A DNA stretch of 41,865 bases from Chlamydiota bacterium (GCA_003176115.1 PSRO01000065.1:1-41865); one strand, 5' to 3'; shown: positions 19,763-28,980, numbered from the stretch's first letter. Notes: a model not told the origin generated them from the sequence alone. Program-made: numbers and translations.

Positions 19763-20354
19763 ATAAATCCTCCAAAACCAGTTGATTCTACCAAACTTTG
19801 CTTTTAACAAGAGTTTCATTTTTTCAAAAAACAAAATGATATTGCAACACGCCATAATTGCACCTCCTCCCATCTGGAAAAGATCTACTGGTTGTTGTTT
19901 CATCTGCACTGGCAAACCCTGCTAGCTGCAAGGTTCTATTCCAATCTTGCTTGATATTGACACAAAAACAACTGTAAGCATGTTGCATAACATAAATAGG
20001 GCAGCTTAGTCTATAAATTTACTTTCGGAATACAAGAGAGATGAAATTAGATAATCAGGCAATTAGCATAAAAGTCTGCGCGCTATGCGCCTTAAAAAAG
20101 TTCAACGCTGCATAGAAAATACGAAAGGCTAAAAATAATAAAGAAAACACTGATTACCCTCCTCCAAGAGGAAAAAGGGATTAGCTTTTTGAAGTCAAAA
20201 GCTGAATGCCCAAGCACAGAAAAATGGACGATAGGAACATCCTAAATAAAAGAACACAGCCCATCCCTGGAATACTAAGTAAAAAATCGTGTAATTTACC
20301 CCCTTCAATTAACCTTGATCAGCAAAGATTGAGCACAACGTATAACACAGCAAT

Positions 20355-20572
20355 TTAGCAAGATCGTTGGGCATTACAATGCTTATTGCAATTGTCTATG
20401 CATTCAGTATAACGGACAGCTTGCGCTTCACTAATCATTGCAGTTGCACCAAGAGCAATAACAGGAACAGCAATCTTTGTTAGGTTTTAACTGCCTGCTG
20501 TGACGATGCAACAATTTTTGGAACATAAGCTGATATATTTGAAGCATAATTTGATATAGTGCCCAAACTCAT
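20355..20572 (-). pseudogene. Frameshifted small cysteine-rich peptide gene, paralog of 8116..8418
   Basis: RBS AAAAGGAG + ATG at 20572: MSLGTISNYASNISAYVPKIVASSQQAVKT*. A 1-nt deletion in the AAAA run restores (A)VKNLTKIAVPVIALGATAMISEAQAVRYTECIDNCNKHCNAQRSC* (stop 20355-20357). Length 218 nt = 219-1. Confidence 0.8.
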
Positions 20573-20792
20573 CTCAGAACTCCTTTTTATAGTTGATTTC
20601 TGCGGTGTACAATCAGCAGGCGTAATACAGAATAATATATAAACCAGCAAATATATTTACTATTGTTCTTAACGCGCACAAATTTGACCACTTCAAATCA
20701 GAAAACAACCAAATTATTTTGCGATTCTGTAACTCAAGCTTATGAGAAGTTACGCAGTTGAATAAATTCCAAAAAGCTTTAATCTATTTAGC

Positions 20793-20955
20793 ATGAATCC
20801 ACCTAAGTGCAAAGAAGAAGATTGTACTGATTTTTTAATCGCGACGCAGAAAGCCTATAGCTGTACAGAAGTAGCACGAGTACAGCCTAATAAAAAGGTT
20901 TCGGTTTCATCTAATCACTAGAATTTATAACCTGGAGCTAATGGATTTTGAAAAG
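20793..20955 (+). mobile_element. Remnant 5' end of a transposase (IS701-like)
   Basis: MNPPKCKEEDCTDFLIATQKAYSCTEVARVQPNKKVSVSSNH* at 20793..20921, resembling the N-terminus of IS701-like DDE transposases. Degenerate continuation in another frame (ITRIYNLELMDF). Confidence 0.5.
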
Positions 20956-20979
20956 AACTCTTCATAGGAGCTCAAGGTT

Positions 20980-21885
20980 ATGCAAATTAGTTCTTTTAAT
21001 TATGGGATATTTATAGAGAACCCACTTTTCACCTTATGCTTTTTTACTCTAGGCATAAGTTTAATGAGTTTATGGATTTGTAAGAAATGGCTTTGGGCGA
21101 TTTTTTTATTCATTGCCTATTTTTTGGCTTTATACACACATATAGCAACAACTGCATCTTTAATTCCTATTATTTTATTAGGTATTTGCCAATATGCTTT
21201 GAAAAAAACCACTAACCCTGCAATGCGTTTTTTACTGTTTGGTACTGCTATTTTTATTTCTACTTCTTTATTTATGCATTTCTTGCCAGGCTTTGCTAAT
21301 TGGAAAGTTGTTTCCGATCTAATCATTAGCAAAAATTCTTATCCATTAACCTTATGGCTAAATTTTGATAAGCCCTTTATTGGCCTTTTTGTACTCGCTT
21401 ATCTACTACCTTTAATCGAATCTAAAGAAAAACTTTGGGAATTGACAAAAAAAGTTGCACCGGTATTAGTGCTTATGATTTTTAGTTTAGCAGCTGTTTC
21501 TTATTATTTAAAAGCTATTACCTTTGACCCTAAAGTACCAGCTGTTTTCTTGATTTGGGCTATTCAGAACTTGATTTTTGTCTCCATTCCAGAAGAAGCC
21601 TTTTTTCGTGGGTTTTTCCAACAAGAATTAGATCAAGCATTTGGGTTAAAACCATTGGGCATCGGCTGTAGTATTATCATTACTTCTATTTTATTTGCTC
21701 TGCTGCACATTGGATGGTCGCCTAACTTCTCTGCGATAGCGTTTACTTTTTGCGTAAGTCTTTTCTATGGGGTGATTTACCGTTGGACTCAAGCCATTGA
21801 AGCTAGTATTTTCTGTCATTTTGGCTTCAATACAGTGCATTTCCTATTCTTCAGCTATCCTTTTGCAATACAGCCTGGATTTTAA
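20980..21885 (+). CDS. CPBP family intramembrane metalloprotease
   Basis: 301 aa, polytopic; EEAFFRGFFQQELDQAFG, LFALLHIGW, SIFCHFGFNTVHF (Abi/CPBP motifs). Confidence 0.88.
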   Translation: MQISSFNYGIFIENPLFTLCFFTLGISLMSLWICKKWLWAIFLFIAYFLALYTHIATTASLIPIILLGICQYALKKTTNPAMRFLLFGTAIFISTSLFMHFLPGFANWKVVSDLIISKNSYPLTLWLNFDKPFIGLFVLAYLLPLIESKEKLWELTKKVAPVLVLMIFSLAAVSYYLKAITFDPKVPAVFLIWAIQNLIFVSIPEEAFFRGFFQQELDQAFGLKPLGIGCSIIITSILFALLHIGWSPNFSAIAFTFCVSLFYGVIYRWTQAIEASIFCHFGFNTVHFLFFSYPFAIQPGF

Positions 21886-21898
21886 ACCAGGCTATTTT
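21872..21898 (+). terminator. Terminator-like hairpin at the CPBP stop codon
   Basis: AGCCTGG (21872-21878) pairs with CCAGGCT (21887-21893), followed by ATTTT. Confidence 0.55.
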
Positions 21899-21902
21899 GG
21901 AT

Positions 21903-22202
21903 TTATTTATGCAACTCGTCTATTGCACAATCTTCAATACTCATTGGCTCCATCAAATGCTGAACAGCTTTATCAGGATCTAGTCCATTCTTTACTGCAG
22001 TAATGATAGAGTCTCTCTGTTCTTTTTCTAGATGAATAAATACCTTGCGGTTTTCATCGCTTAATTTTGCAACAAACACTTTTTCATCAATAGACAACTC
22101 CGGCACTTGCATTGCTTCTTTCACAAGAGGTATCTCTGCACATAAAGGAGAGTAGATTGCTATTACGCTAACTGCTAAAAGAAATAACATTTGTTTTTTC
22201 AT
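21903..22202 (-). CDS. Small secreted protein, unknown function
   Basis: 99 aa; signal peptide MKKQMLFLLAVSVIAIYSPLCA. Confidence 0.6.
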   Translation of the reverse strand: MKKQMLFLLAVSVIAIYSPLCAEIPLVKEAMQVPELSIDEKVFVAKLSDENRKVFIHLEKEQRDSIITAVKNGLDPDKAVQHLMEPMSIEDCAIDELHK

Positions 22203-22227
22203 AATAATCCTTTTATTTTATTCCTTA

Positions 22228-22569
22228 TTATTCTTCTTCGGAAACGGGTATGGAATCAAAGTCATCCTCACCTGTTTCTAGATTATGGATCAAACTTCTT
22301 TGCTCTTGCTTTTCCTGTTTTTTCAATCGATCTGCTTTACGCTCTTCTTGCGTGGCAATCCTTTGCTTTTCTGCTCTTGCAGCTTCATATTTTCTTTGAC
22401 TTTCTTCTTCTTGTTTTTTTGCTAATTCTCGTATATGGATACTTTGGCCTTTAGCATCTAGTCTTGCAATAAGCATCTCTTGCGGAGAAGCAGCTTCAAG
22501 CAAAGTATAAGATGTCATTAAACTAGCTATTAAAATAAAAAATTTTTGCTTTTTCACAACAATCCTCAT
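22228..22569 (-). CDS. Small secreted highly charged coiled-coil-like protein
   Basis: 113 aa; hydrophobic N-terminus then KKQEEESQRKYEAARAEKQRIATQEERKADRLKKQEKQEQ and acidic tail. Confidence 0.6.
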   Translation of the reverse strand: MRIVVKKQKFFILIASLMTSYTLLEAASPQEMLIARLDAKGQSIHIRELAKKQEEESQRKYEAARAEKQRIATQEERKADRLKKQEKQEQRSLIHNLETGEDDFDSIPVSEEE

Positions 22570-22704
22570 TTTCTGTTTTATTAATTCTTATCTTTAAATA
22601 AATGAAACCTATAGATTCGGTTATTTTTTGTCTATTATGAATTAGCTATAGAGGAATATTACATCCCTGTTTTATGCTGCAAAAAACGAGGCTTTCTGTA
22701 GCTT

Positions 22705-23883
22705 ATGAATTATCGCTTCAAACCCACTTTGTGTAGAAGCTTATGCCTCTTATGGTGCAGTCATTTAATCCTTGATTTCTTTACAGGCATTTGGCCTATC
22801 TATAAAACCTTATTCCATATTGATTTGGCTAAAGCTGGTATTCTTGCAGGCATAAGTGGGTTTATAGGGGAATCTTTGCAACTGGGTTTTGGATATATAT
22901 CCGATCGAGGACACCGCAAGGTAATTATGATGTTAGGTCTTGGGCTTGCTTCATCTATTCTATGGATGACATTTACCAACCATCTATTTTTTTCTTTTTG
23001 CCTACTTCTTTTGATGATGCTAGGCTCTTCTTCCTTTCATCCTGCTGCAGTTGGTTTTGCAAGCAAATTATCAGAACACCATAAAAGTCGTTATATTCTT
23101 TTATTCTCTTCTTCAGGAGCAATTGGCCTTGCTATTTCTCAACTCACTTTTACAAAAGCGATTGCATTTTTTAATGGCCATGCCTTGATTTTTTATATTC
23201 CTGTTCTGACTTTATTGATCCTCTTGCTCTTTTATCCTTTAGATGCAAAAACAGAAACGACTCCTTTTTCTGTTAAACAAGCTCTTCAGCTCTTTTTACA
23301 ACATAAGCGGCTATTACTGCCTTTATATTTGATCCAAATTGCCAATGTAACACTATCAGCAGCTTTCATCTTTTTACTTCCTGACCTTATGCAAACAAAA
23401 GAATGTCACATTTGGCTCTGTCAAGGAGGCGCGCATCTTTGTTTTATCTTAGGGGGAGCTGTTTGTATGATTATTACGGGGTATTTGTGTGATAGATATA
23501 ATTGCAAATATGTACTTCTAACCGTAATTATAAGCGCATTGTTTTTATTTTATAGTTTCTTGCTACAATCTTCTATTCCTCCTTGGAAAACAGTGGTATT
23601 TCTTACCTGTTTGGGTGGAATGATTGGAACTATGAATCCTTTAGTTGTATCATGGGCAAATCAATGTTTATCTGAACATCCGAGCACTGTTTCTGCTCTA
23701 TTAATGGGTTCTGCTTGGTGTGTTGCAAATCTAGGTCCTACTTGGGCAGGGTTGATCTCCAAAACGGTTTCCGTTCAACCCATTATCTCTACTTTATACA
23801 TCATGAGCTCTTTAATGGTTGTTGCTTTCTTTCTAGTACTTATAACACCGCAAGGATCCACGGCAAAAACAATAGTTGACTAG
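22705..23883 (+). CDS. MFS transporter, fosmidomycin-resistance (Fsr)-like
   Basis: 392 aa, polytopic; HLILDFFTGIWPIYKTLF, GYISDRGHRK, GSSSFHPAAVGFAS. Confidence 0.8.
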   Translation: MNYRFKPTLCRSLCLLWCSHLILDFFTGIWPIYKTLFHIDLAKAGILAGISGFIGESLQLGFGYISDRGHRKVIMMLGLGLASSILWMTFTNHLFFSFCLLLLMMLGSSSFHPAAVGFASKLSEHHKSRYILLFSSSGAIGLAISQLTFTKAIAFFNGHALIFYIPVLTLLILLLFYPLDAKTETTPFSVKQALQLFLQHKRLLLPLYLIQIANVTLSAAFIFLLPDLMQTKECHIWLCQGGAHLCFILGGAVCMIITGYLCDRYNCKYVLLTVIISALFLFYSFLLQSSIPPWKTVVFLTCLGGMIGTMNPLVVSWANQCLSEHPSTVSALLMGSAWCVANLGPTWAGLISKTVSVQPIISTLYIMSSLMVVAFFLVLITPQGSTAKTIVD

Positions 23884-23931
23884 CTTTACCTATCTTACCT
23901 AAAATCTAAGAAAAGGAACTTAGATCTTACA

Positions 23932-24459
23932 ATGGCTGAAAGACCTATTGAATGCAGTCACTGCAAAAAACCTATTGCTGTAACCTATAAAGAAATACTC
24001 GATACTTCGGTTACATGTAATGAGATGTGTGCTACTTGTCCTATTTTAGAACAAAAGCTACATGGCTATTCAAGCAAGATAGCTTCTCATGAAAGCCATG
24101 CAGAAACGGGCATGTGCTGTGGGAACTGCCGCACTACCTTAGAGTCTATCAAAATGGGAAACCCTCTTGGATGCAGCGAATGCTATGCCGTTTTTGCAGA
24201 TATCTTAGTTGCAGAATTAACTTCCATGGGCAAAATCCCTTTACAACTGTTAAAAGTAGCCAAAAATCGTAAAAATCAAACCCTACACTTAGGAAAATCT
24301 CCTAATAAATCAGCTAAAATCCCCTCTTCTAATCGCCTTGTTGCTTTAAACGAAGCCTTAAACGACGCCTTGAAAAAAGAAAATTATGAACAAGCAGCCT
24401 GGCTTCGTGATCAAATTAATGCCCTACTTGGAAAAAACAACTCTGATGGAAAAATCTAG
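23932..24459 (+). CDS. mcsA: McsA-like protein with CxxC zinc motifs and C-terminal UVR domain
   Basis: 175 aa; ECSHCKK, CATCP, CCGNCRTTLES, CSECYAVF; UVR-like LNDALKKENYEQAAWLRDQINAL; followed by mcsB. Confidence 0.85.
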   Translation: MAERPIECSHCKKPIAVTYKEILDTSVTCNEMCATCPILEQKLHGYSSKIASHESHAETGMCCGNCRTTLESIKMGNPLGCSECYAVFADILVAELTSMGKIPLQLLKVAKNRKNQTLHLGKSPNKSAKIPSSNRLVALNEALNDALKKENYEQAAWLRDQINALLGKNNSDGKI

Positions 24460-25507
24460 CTTACCAAATACTCTTCTTTCTCGTACTCCTTGGGAAAATC
24501 AAACAAATGCAATCTGGCCCGCTACTTGTTTTTCCTTAAGTCGTAATCTAGCTAGCTATCATTTCCCTGCAAAAATGCTCGATGGTGAATTTGAAAGGAT
24601 CTATAGTGTCTTATGTAATAGTCTATCCTCTTATTTGCCTAAATCCATTGTATTAAAAAACACCCAGCTTTCCTCTCTTGATAAGGAATTTTTATTTGAG
24701 CATTTTTTATGCTTAGAAAATCTGGCTAATACCCATTCTCATCAAGGGTTTGTTCTTGATGAGAATGGATTATTTTTTGCACAAATCAATAAAGAGGATC
24801 ATTTACATATCTGTTGTGTTGACTATCAAGGAGAATGGGAAACAACCTGGAATCGACTCAATCAGATAGAGACAGATTTAAGTAAAACATTGGATTTTTC
24901 TTTTTCTCATAAATTTGGATTTTTAACTTCTTATCCTCAATATTCAGGAACCGCTCTTAGAGTACATGCTTATTTACATCTACCAGCCATTATTCACTGC
25001 GGACAACTACAAGAAATACTCACTAAAAGCCAACAAGAAAATATATATGCTATAGGCATGTCAGGCACACTAGAAGAGTTGATTGGTGACCTTATCATTT
25101 TAAGTAATGTCTATACATTAGGTATAAATGAAGAAACAATTCTCGATTCTTTACATAAGACCATTATGAATTTTATGGCTTTAGAAAAGACGTTGCGTAC
25201 GCACTTAAAGGAAAAAGGCAATCCAGAAATTAAGGATCAGATAAGTCGTGCTTATGGCCTGCTTTTACACTCTTACCAACTGCAGGAAAAAGAAGCGTTA
25301 AATGCTTTAAGCTTAATCAAACTTGGTTTAGAACTCAACTGGGTTAAAGGGATTTCTGAAAAAACAATCAATGATCTATTATTTACATGTAGACGCGCCC
25401 ATCTAACTTATATTTGTAATACAACCCTTTTAGATCCTCAAGAAGGGGCTAGAAAACGCGCAGAGTTCTTACATAAACAGCTGAAAGGAATAGCCTTAAA
25501 CATTTAA
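24446..25507 (+). CDS. mcsB: Protein arginine kinase McsB (ATP:guanido phosphotransferase family)
   Basis: Start MEKSSLPNTLLSRTPWEN overlaps the mcsA stop; CFSLSRNLASYHFPAK, HKFGFLTSYPQYSGTALRVHAYLHLPAI. Confidence 0.85.
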   Translation: MEKSSLPNTLLSRTPWENQTNAIWPATCFSLSRNLASYHFPAKMLDGEFERIYSVLCNSLSSYLPKSIVLKNTQLSSLDKEFLFEHFLCLENLANTHSHQGFVLDENGLFFAQINKEDHLHICCVDYQGEWETTWNRLNQIETDLSKTLDFSFSHKFGFLTSYPQYSGTALRVHAYLHLPAIIHCGQLQEILTKSQQENIYAIGMSGTLEELIGDLIILSNVYTLGINEETILDSLHKTIMNFMALEKTLRTHLKEKGNPEIKDQISRAYGLLLHSYQLQEKEALNALSLIKLGLELNWVKGISEKTINDLLFTCRRAHLTYICNTTLLDPQEGARKRAEFLHKQLKGIALNI

Positions 25508-25509
25508 CC

Positions 25510-26844
25510 ATGATTGTAGCAATTCTTCTCATGGCTGGATCTGGAACTAGATTCGGCAGCCAAATTCCGAAACAATTTCATCGCTTATCTGGGAAAAAGA
25601 TCTATCAACATACTTTAGATAAATTCTTAGACACTCAACTTTTCTCTCGTATTATCCTGGTTTGTGCACCTGAACATATCAAACAAACCCAAAAAGAGAC
25701 TTCTTGCAATGATCAAGTTTACGTAGTTGCAGGAGGACATAGCCGTCAGGCGTCTTCTTTAAAAGGATTGTTGGCTTGTCCATCTCATACAGAAATTGTT
25801 GTGATTCACGATGCAGTCAGACCTTTTGTCAGTGAAGAAATCCTACAAAAAAATATCTCCCTTGCTCGTTTACATAAAGCTGTTGACACTTGTATTGCCT
25901 CTGGTGATACCCTGGTTCATACAGTGGATCTAAAGCAAGTTCACACAATCCCTCTTCGCAATCAATACTTACGCGGACAAACCCCACAGAGTTTTTCCTA
26001 CGCTCTTATTCTAGAAGCTCATTTAAATGCTACCCAAAAAAACAGTTCCGATGATTGCTCTCTTGTGCTTGCTAACAAGCATCGCGTTTTCCTCACAGAA
26101 GGAAGCGAGTATAATATTAAAATTACCACAGAGTTAGATCTATTTTTAGCAGAACAAATTTTTCGTCTACAGCATTCTGATACACCGCCTAGCCCAAAAA
26201 CACTAAAAAATAAGCGCTATATTATTACAGGAGGATCTGGAGGAATCGGACAGGCGATTATTAAGAGTTTAGAAAAAGAAGGTGCAAAAGCAATCGATAT
26301 ATCTCGGTCTTCTAAAAACTATCCTGCTAATTTATGTTGCCACACCGATGCAGAAAAAGTATTTGCAGATATTTTTAATAAATTTGGCCCTGTAGATGGG
26401 TTAATTAATAGTATTGGGTTTCTTATAAAAAAACCTTTTATGCGACTCTCAGAGCAAGAAATTCAAGAAATTGTCGCAGCCAATTTAACTAGTGTATTTT
26501 TCTGTTGTAAATGCGCCTATATAAAACCGCAAGGCCATATTCTCAATATAGCCTCTTCTAGCTATTCTCGTGGCAGGAAAAACTATACCATTTATGCTAG
26601 CTGTAAAGCTGCTATTGTTAATTTCACACAAGGGCTTGCAGAAGAGTGCTCTCATCTTTATATCAATGCCCTTGCTCCACAAAGAACAGCTACAGCTATG
26701 CGTCATCGAGAATTTCCTAATGAAGATCCGTCTACTCTACTTTCTACAGAAGAAGTAGCACAAGCAATTCTTAACTGCCTTAAATCTTCTATTACAGGTA
26801 ACCTTATCGAAGTGAAATTTAAGTCACATCCCAAAGAGCTTTAA
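25510..26844 (+). CDS. Bifunctional protein: IspD/TarI-type cytidylyltransferase fused to a short-chain dehydrogenase/reductase
   Basis: 444 aa; LLMAGSGTRFGSQIPKQF, HDAVRPFV, RGQTPQSF (IspD-like); then RYIITGGSGGIGQAII, YTIYASCKAAIVNFTQGLAEE (SDR YxxxK variant YASCK). Confidence 0.85.
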   Translation: MIVAILLMAGSGTRFGSQIPKQFHRLSGKKIYQHTLDKFLDTQLFSRIILVCAPEHIKQTQKETSCNDQVYVVAGGHSRQASSLKGLLACPSHTEIVVIHDAVRPFVSEEILQKNISLARLHKAVDTCIASGDTLVHTVDLKQVHTIPLRNQYLRGQTPQSFSYALILEAHLNATQKNSSDDCSLVLANKHRVFLTEGSEYNIKITTELDLFLAEQIFRLQHSDTPPSPKTLKNKRYIITGGSGGIGQAIIKSLEKEGAKAIDISRSSKNYPANLCCHTDAEKVFADIFNKFGPVDGLINSIGFLIKKPFMRLSEQEIQEIVAANLTSVFFCCKCAYIKPQGHILNIASSSYSRGRKNYTIYASCKAAIVNFTQGLAEECSHLYINALAPQRTATAMRHREFPNEDPSTLLSTEEVAQAILNCLKSSITGNLIEVKFKSHPKEL

Positions 26845-27433
26845 GCTGTTTATTTCTTCCGCATCTATAACGATAGAATTTATAACGTATGGGATGTGTT
26901 TTAGAGTAATTTTGATGATACTCTTCTGCTGCATAAAAAGTGGCCTCTGGCAAAATTTGCACCAAAACCCGGGGAAATCGCCTTGACTGAAGAAACGCCT
27001 GCTTTGATCCCTCAGCAGCCTCTTTTTGATGCAAATTATGATAAAAAATAACAGGCCTATATTGGGGACCATAATCTTCAAATTGTCCATCATCTCTTGT
27101 AGGGTCGATCATTTTCCAATAGACATCTAAAAGTTCCTCATAGCTGATTTTTTGTGAATGATAAACCACTTGCACTGCTTCTAGATGTCCTGTAGTCCCA
27201 GACGAGACTTCTCTATGAGTAGGGTCTAGTTTATGCCCTCCTGTGTAGCCCACCGTTGTGGATACCACCCCATCAATTTGATTAAAATCATGTTGCACGC
27301 ACCAAAAACAACCTCCAGCAAAGGTTGCTATTTCAAACTTCTTATCCGTTGCTTGTCCACAAGCGGGGAGTAAATAACAGAAAAGAGCAAAACTTAAAAC
27401 TTTCCAAATCCAGCATATTTCCTTTTTTAGCAT
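26819..27433 (-). CDS. msrA: Peptide-methionine (S)-S-oxide reductase MsrA, exported type
   Basis: 204 aa; hydrophobic N-terminus; ATFAGGCFWCVQHDF, VGYTGG, AEEYHQNYSKTHPIRYKFYRYRCG. Confidence 0.92.
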   Translation of the reverse strand: MLKKEICWIWKVLSFALFCYLLPACGQATDKKFEIATFAGGCFWCVQHDFNQIDGVVSTTVGYTGGHKLDPTHREVSSGTTGHLEAVQVVYHSQKISYEELLDVYWKMIDPTRDDGQFEDYGPQYRPVIFYHNLHQKEAAEGSKQAFLQSRRFPRVLVQILPEATFYAAEEYHQNYSKTHPIRYKFYRYRCGRNKQLKALWDVT

Positions 27434-27560
27434 ACATCACCCTATTGTAGATTTCCTAAAGGCTAAAGTATGGCTTTTTTTTTAAAAAAATATATACTAT
27501 TTTTTATGAAGTATTTTTAGTTTAGCACATAAATGCATCAGAAAAGAGAACATTCTACTG

Positions 27561-28142
27561 TTAAGATTCGCATGGGTCCAGATAATTTTGATGATGGTCC
27601 TCTGCTATATAGAAAATGGTTTCTGGCAAAATTTGCACTAATATCTGTGGGAATCGCTTTGACTGAATAAGAGCTTGCTTTGATCTTTCAGCAGCCTCTT
27701 TTTGATACAAGTTATGATAAAAAATAACAGGTCTATATTGGGGACCATAATCTTCAAGTTGTCCATCATCTCTTGTAGGGTCAATCATTTTCCAATAGAC
27801 GTCTAAAAGTTCCTCATAGCTAATCTTTTGTGAATGATAAACCACTTGTACCGCCTCAAAGTGTCCTGTTTCTTGAGAACAAACCTCTTCATAACACGGG
27901 TCTAGTTTATGCCCTCCTGTATATCCTACCTTTGTTGACACCACTCCATCAACCTGATTAAAATTATGTTGCACAAGCCAAAAACATCCCCCAGCAAAGG
28001 TTGCTGTTTCGAGGTTTTCGTCTATTATTTCCTGCCCATGAACAGGAATACAGAAAAAAGCAAAACTTAAAATCTTCCAAACCCAATGTATTTTCTTTTT
28101 TGGCATAAGTAACCCCTGCATTTTTTGGGTCATATTATCCAT
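27561..28142 (-). CDS. msrA: MsrA paralog with truncated C-terminus (possible pseudogene)
   Basis: 193 aa; ATFAGGCFWLVQHNF, VGYTGG, long identity to the neighbour; ends AEDHHQNYLDPCES* where the intact copy reads AEEYHQNYSKTHPIRYKFYRYRCG. Confidence 0.8.
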   Translation of the reverse strand: MDNMTQKMQGLLMPKKKIHWVWKILSFAFFCIPVHGQEIIDENLETATFAGGCFWLVQHNFNQVDGVVSTKVGYTGGHKLDPCYEEVCSQETGHFEAVQVVYHSQKISYEELLDVYWKMIDPTRDDGQLEDYGPQYRPVIFYHNLYQKEAAERSKQALIQSKRFPQILVQILPETIFYIAEDHHQNYLDPCES

Positions 28143-28278
28143 TTAATCTTTTAAAAAACACATGAAATTTTATACATGAAAATAAAACGCTGGTTGATTC
28201 TTTGATGTTGATCTAAAAAATTTTACAATGTTACTCTACAGGAGAAAATTCACTCTTCTAAAAAAGAAGCTTATTTTT

Positions 28279-28980
28279 ATGAAAGCTCTAAAATGGATCT
28301 TAATTTTTCTTTTATTAGTTCTATGGCAACTAGTTTATGCTCAAACTGATTTTAACTCAGTTCAAGAGGTTCTTGATTTTGAAACAGCACAAATTGCTGA
28401 TCTTGGCTCAGCAGATTGTTATATCAATCGTGCAGAGAGTTATCTTTTATGTCAGAATTACGACCTTGCATTAAATGATTTAGAAGCAGGCTATCAACTT
28501 TCACAAAATATAGAAGATCATTTAACTCTACACTTTCGCTCCCTTTTTGGATTGGCTATTGTGTATGCCAATATCGATCAATTAGAGAAGTTTAATGCGG
28601 TTGTAAGTTCCATAGAAGCTCTCTTAGATGCTCATAAATGCACGGAATGCTCAGAAAAGCATCATTCAGTAGAGCTTTGTTCTTATGTAAAGCTTCTAGT
28701 TTCCGATGATCCTGAACCAGAACGTATTTCTGTAGAAGCCTGTATAGAAAAAGCAAATAACACAGCTAGATACGCCAGGATTCTTATTGATAAATCGCAT
28801 CCTGCTGCTCGAGTTATCTTGAATGCATTAGTAAATCGATTAACAAACAAGGCAATCAAGTGTTGTATTGCAGGGGGACTATGGAGAGGATGCATTCAAC
28901 CCCTTGCCACCAAATGGCACAAATGGAATGAGAAGTGGAAGATATTCGATAGACTTCCTACTCTACATCGATCTAAATAG
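28279..28980 (+). CDS. Secreted TPR-like, cysteine-containing hypothetical protein
   Basis: Start MKALKWILIFLLLVLWQLVYAQ (28279) with upstream ORF extension; TPR-like YINRAESYLLCQNYDLALNDLEAGYQLS. Confidence 0.6.
   Translation: MKALKWILIFLLLVLWQLVYAQTDFNSVQEVLDFETAQIADLGSADCYINRAESYLLCQNYDLALNDLEAGYQLSQNIEDHLTLHFRSLFGLAIVYANIDQLEKFNAVVSSIEALLDAHKCTECSEKHHSVELCSYVKLLVSDDPEPERISVEACIEKANNTARYARILIDKSHPAARVILNALVNRLTNKAIKCCIAGGLWRGCIQPLATKWHKWNEKWKIFDRLPTLHRSK

Noticed and set aside
19763-19915. N-terminal extension of the pgeF ORF
   Set aside because: The family N-terminus begins at MLRKKSGEIEW (19762); the extension has no family-like sequence.
26485-26758. ORFs 26485..26706 (-) and 26570..26758 (+) inside the IspD-SDR gene
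   Set aside because: Off-frame or antisense to the conserved SDR domain.
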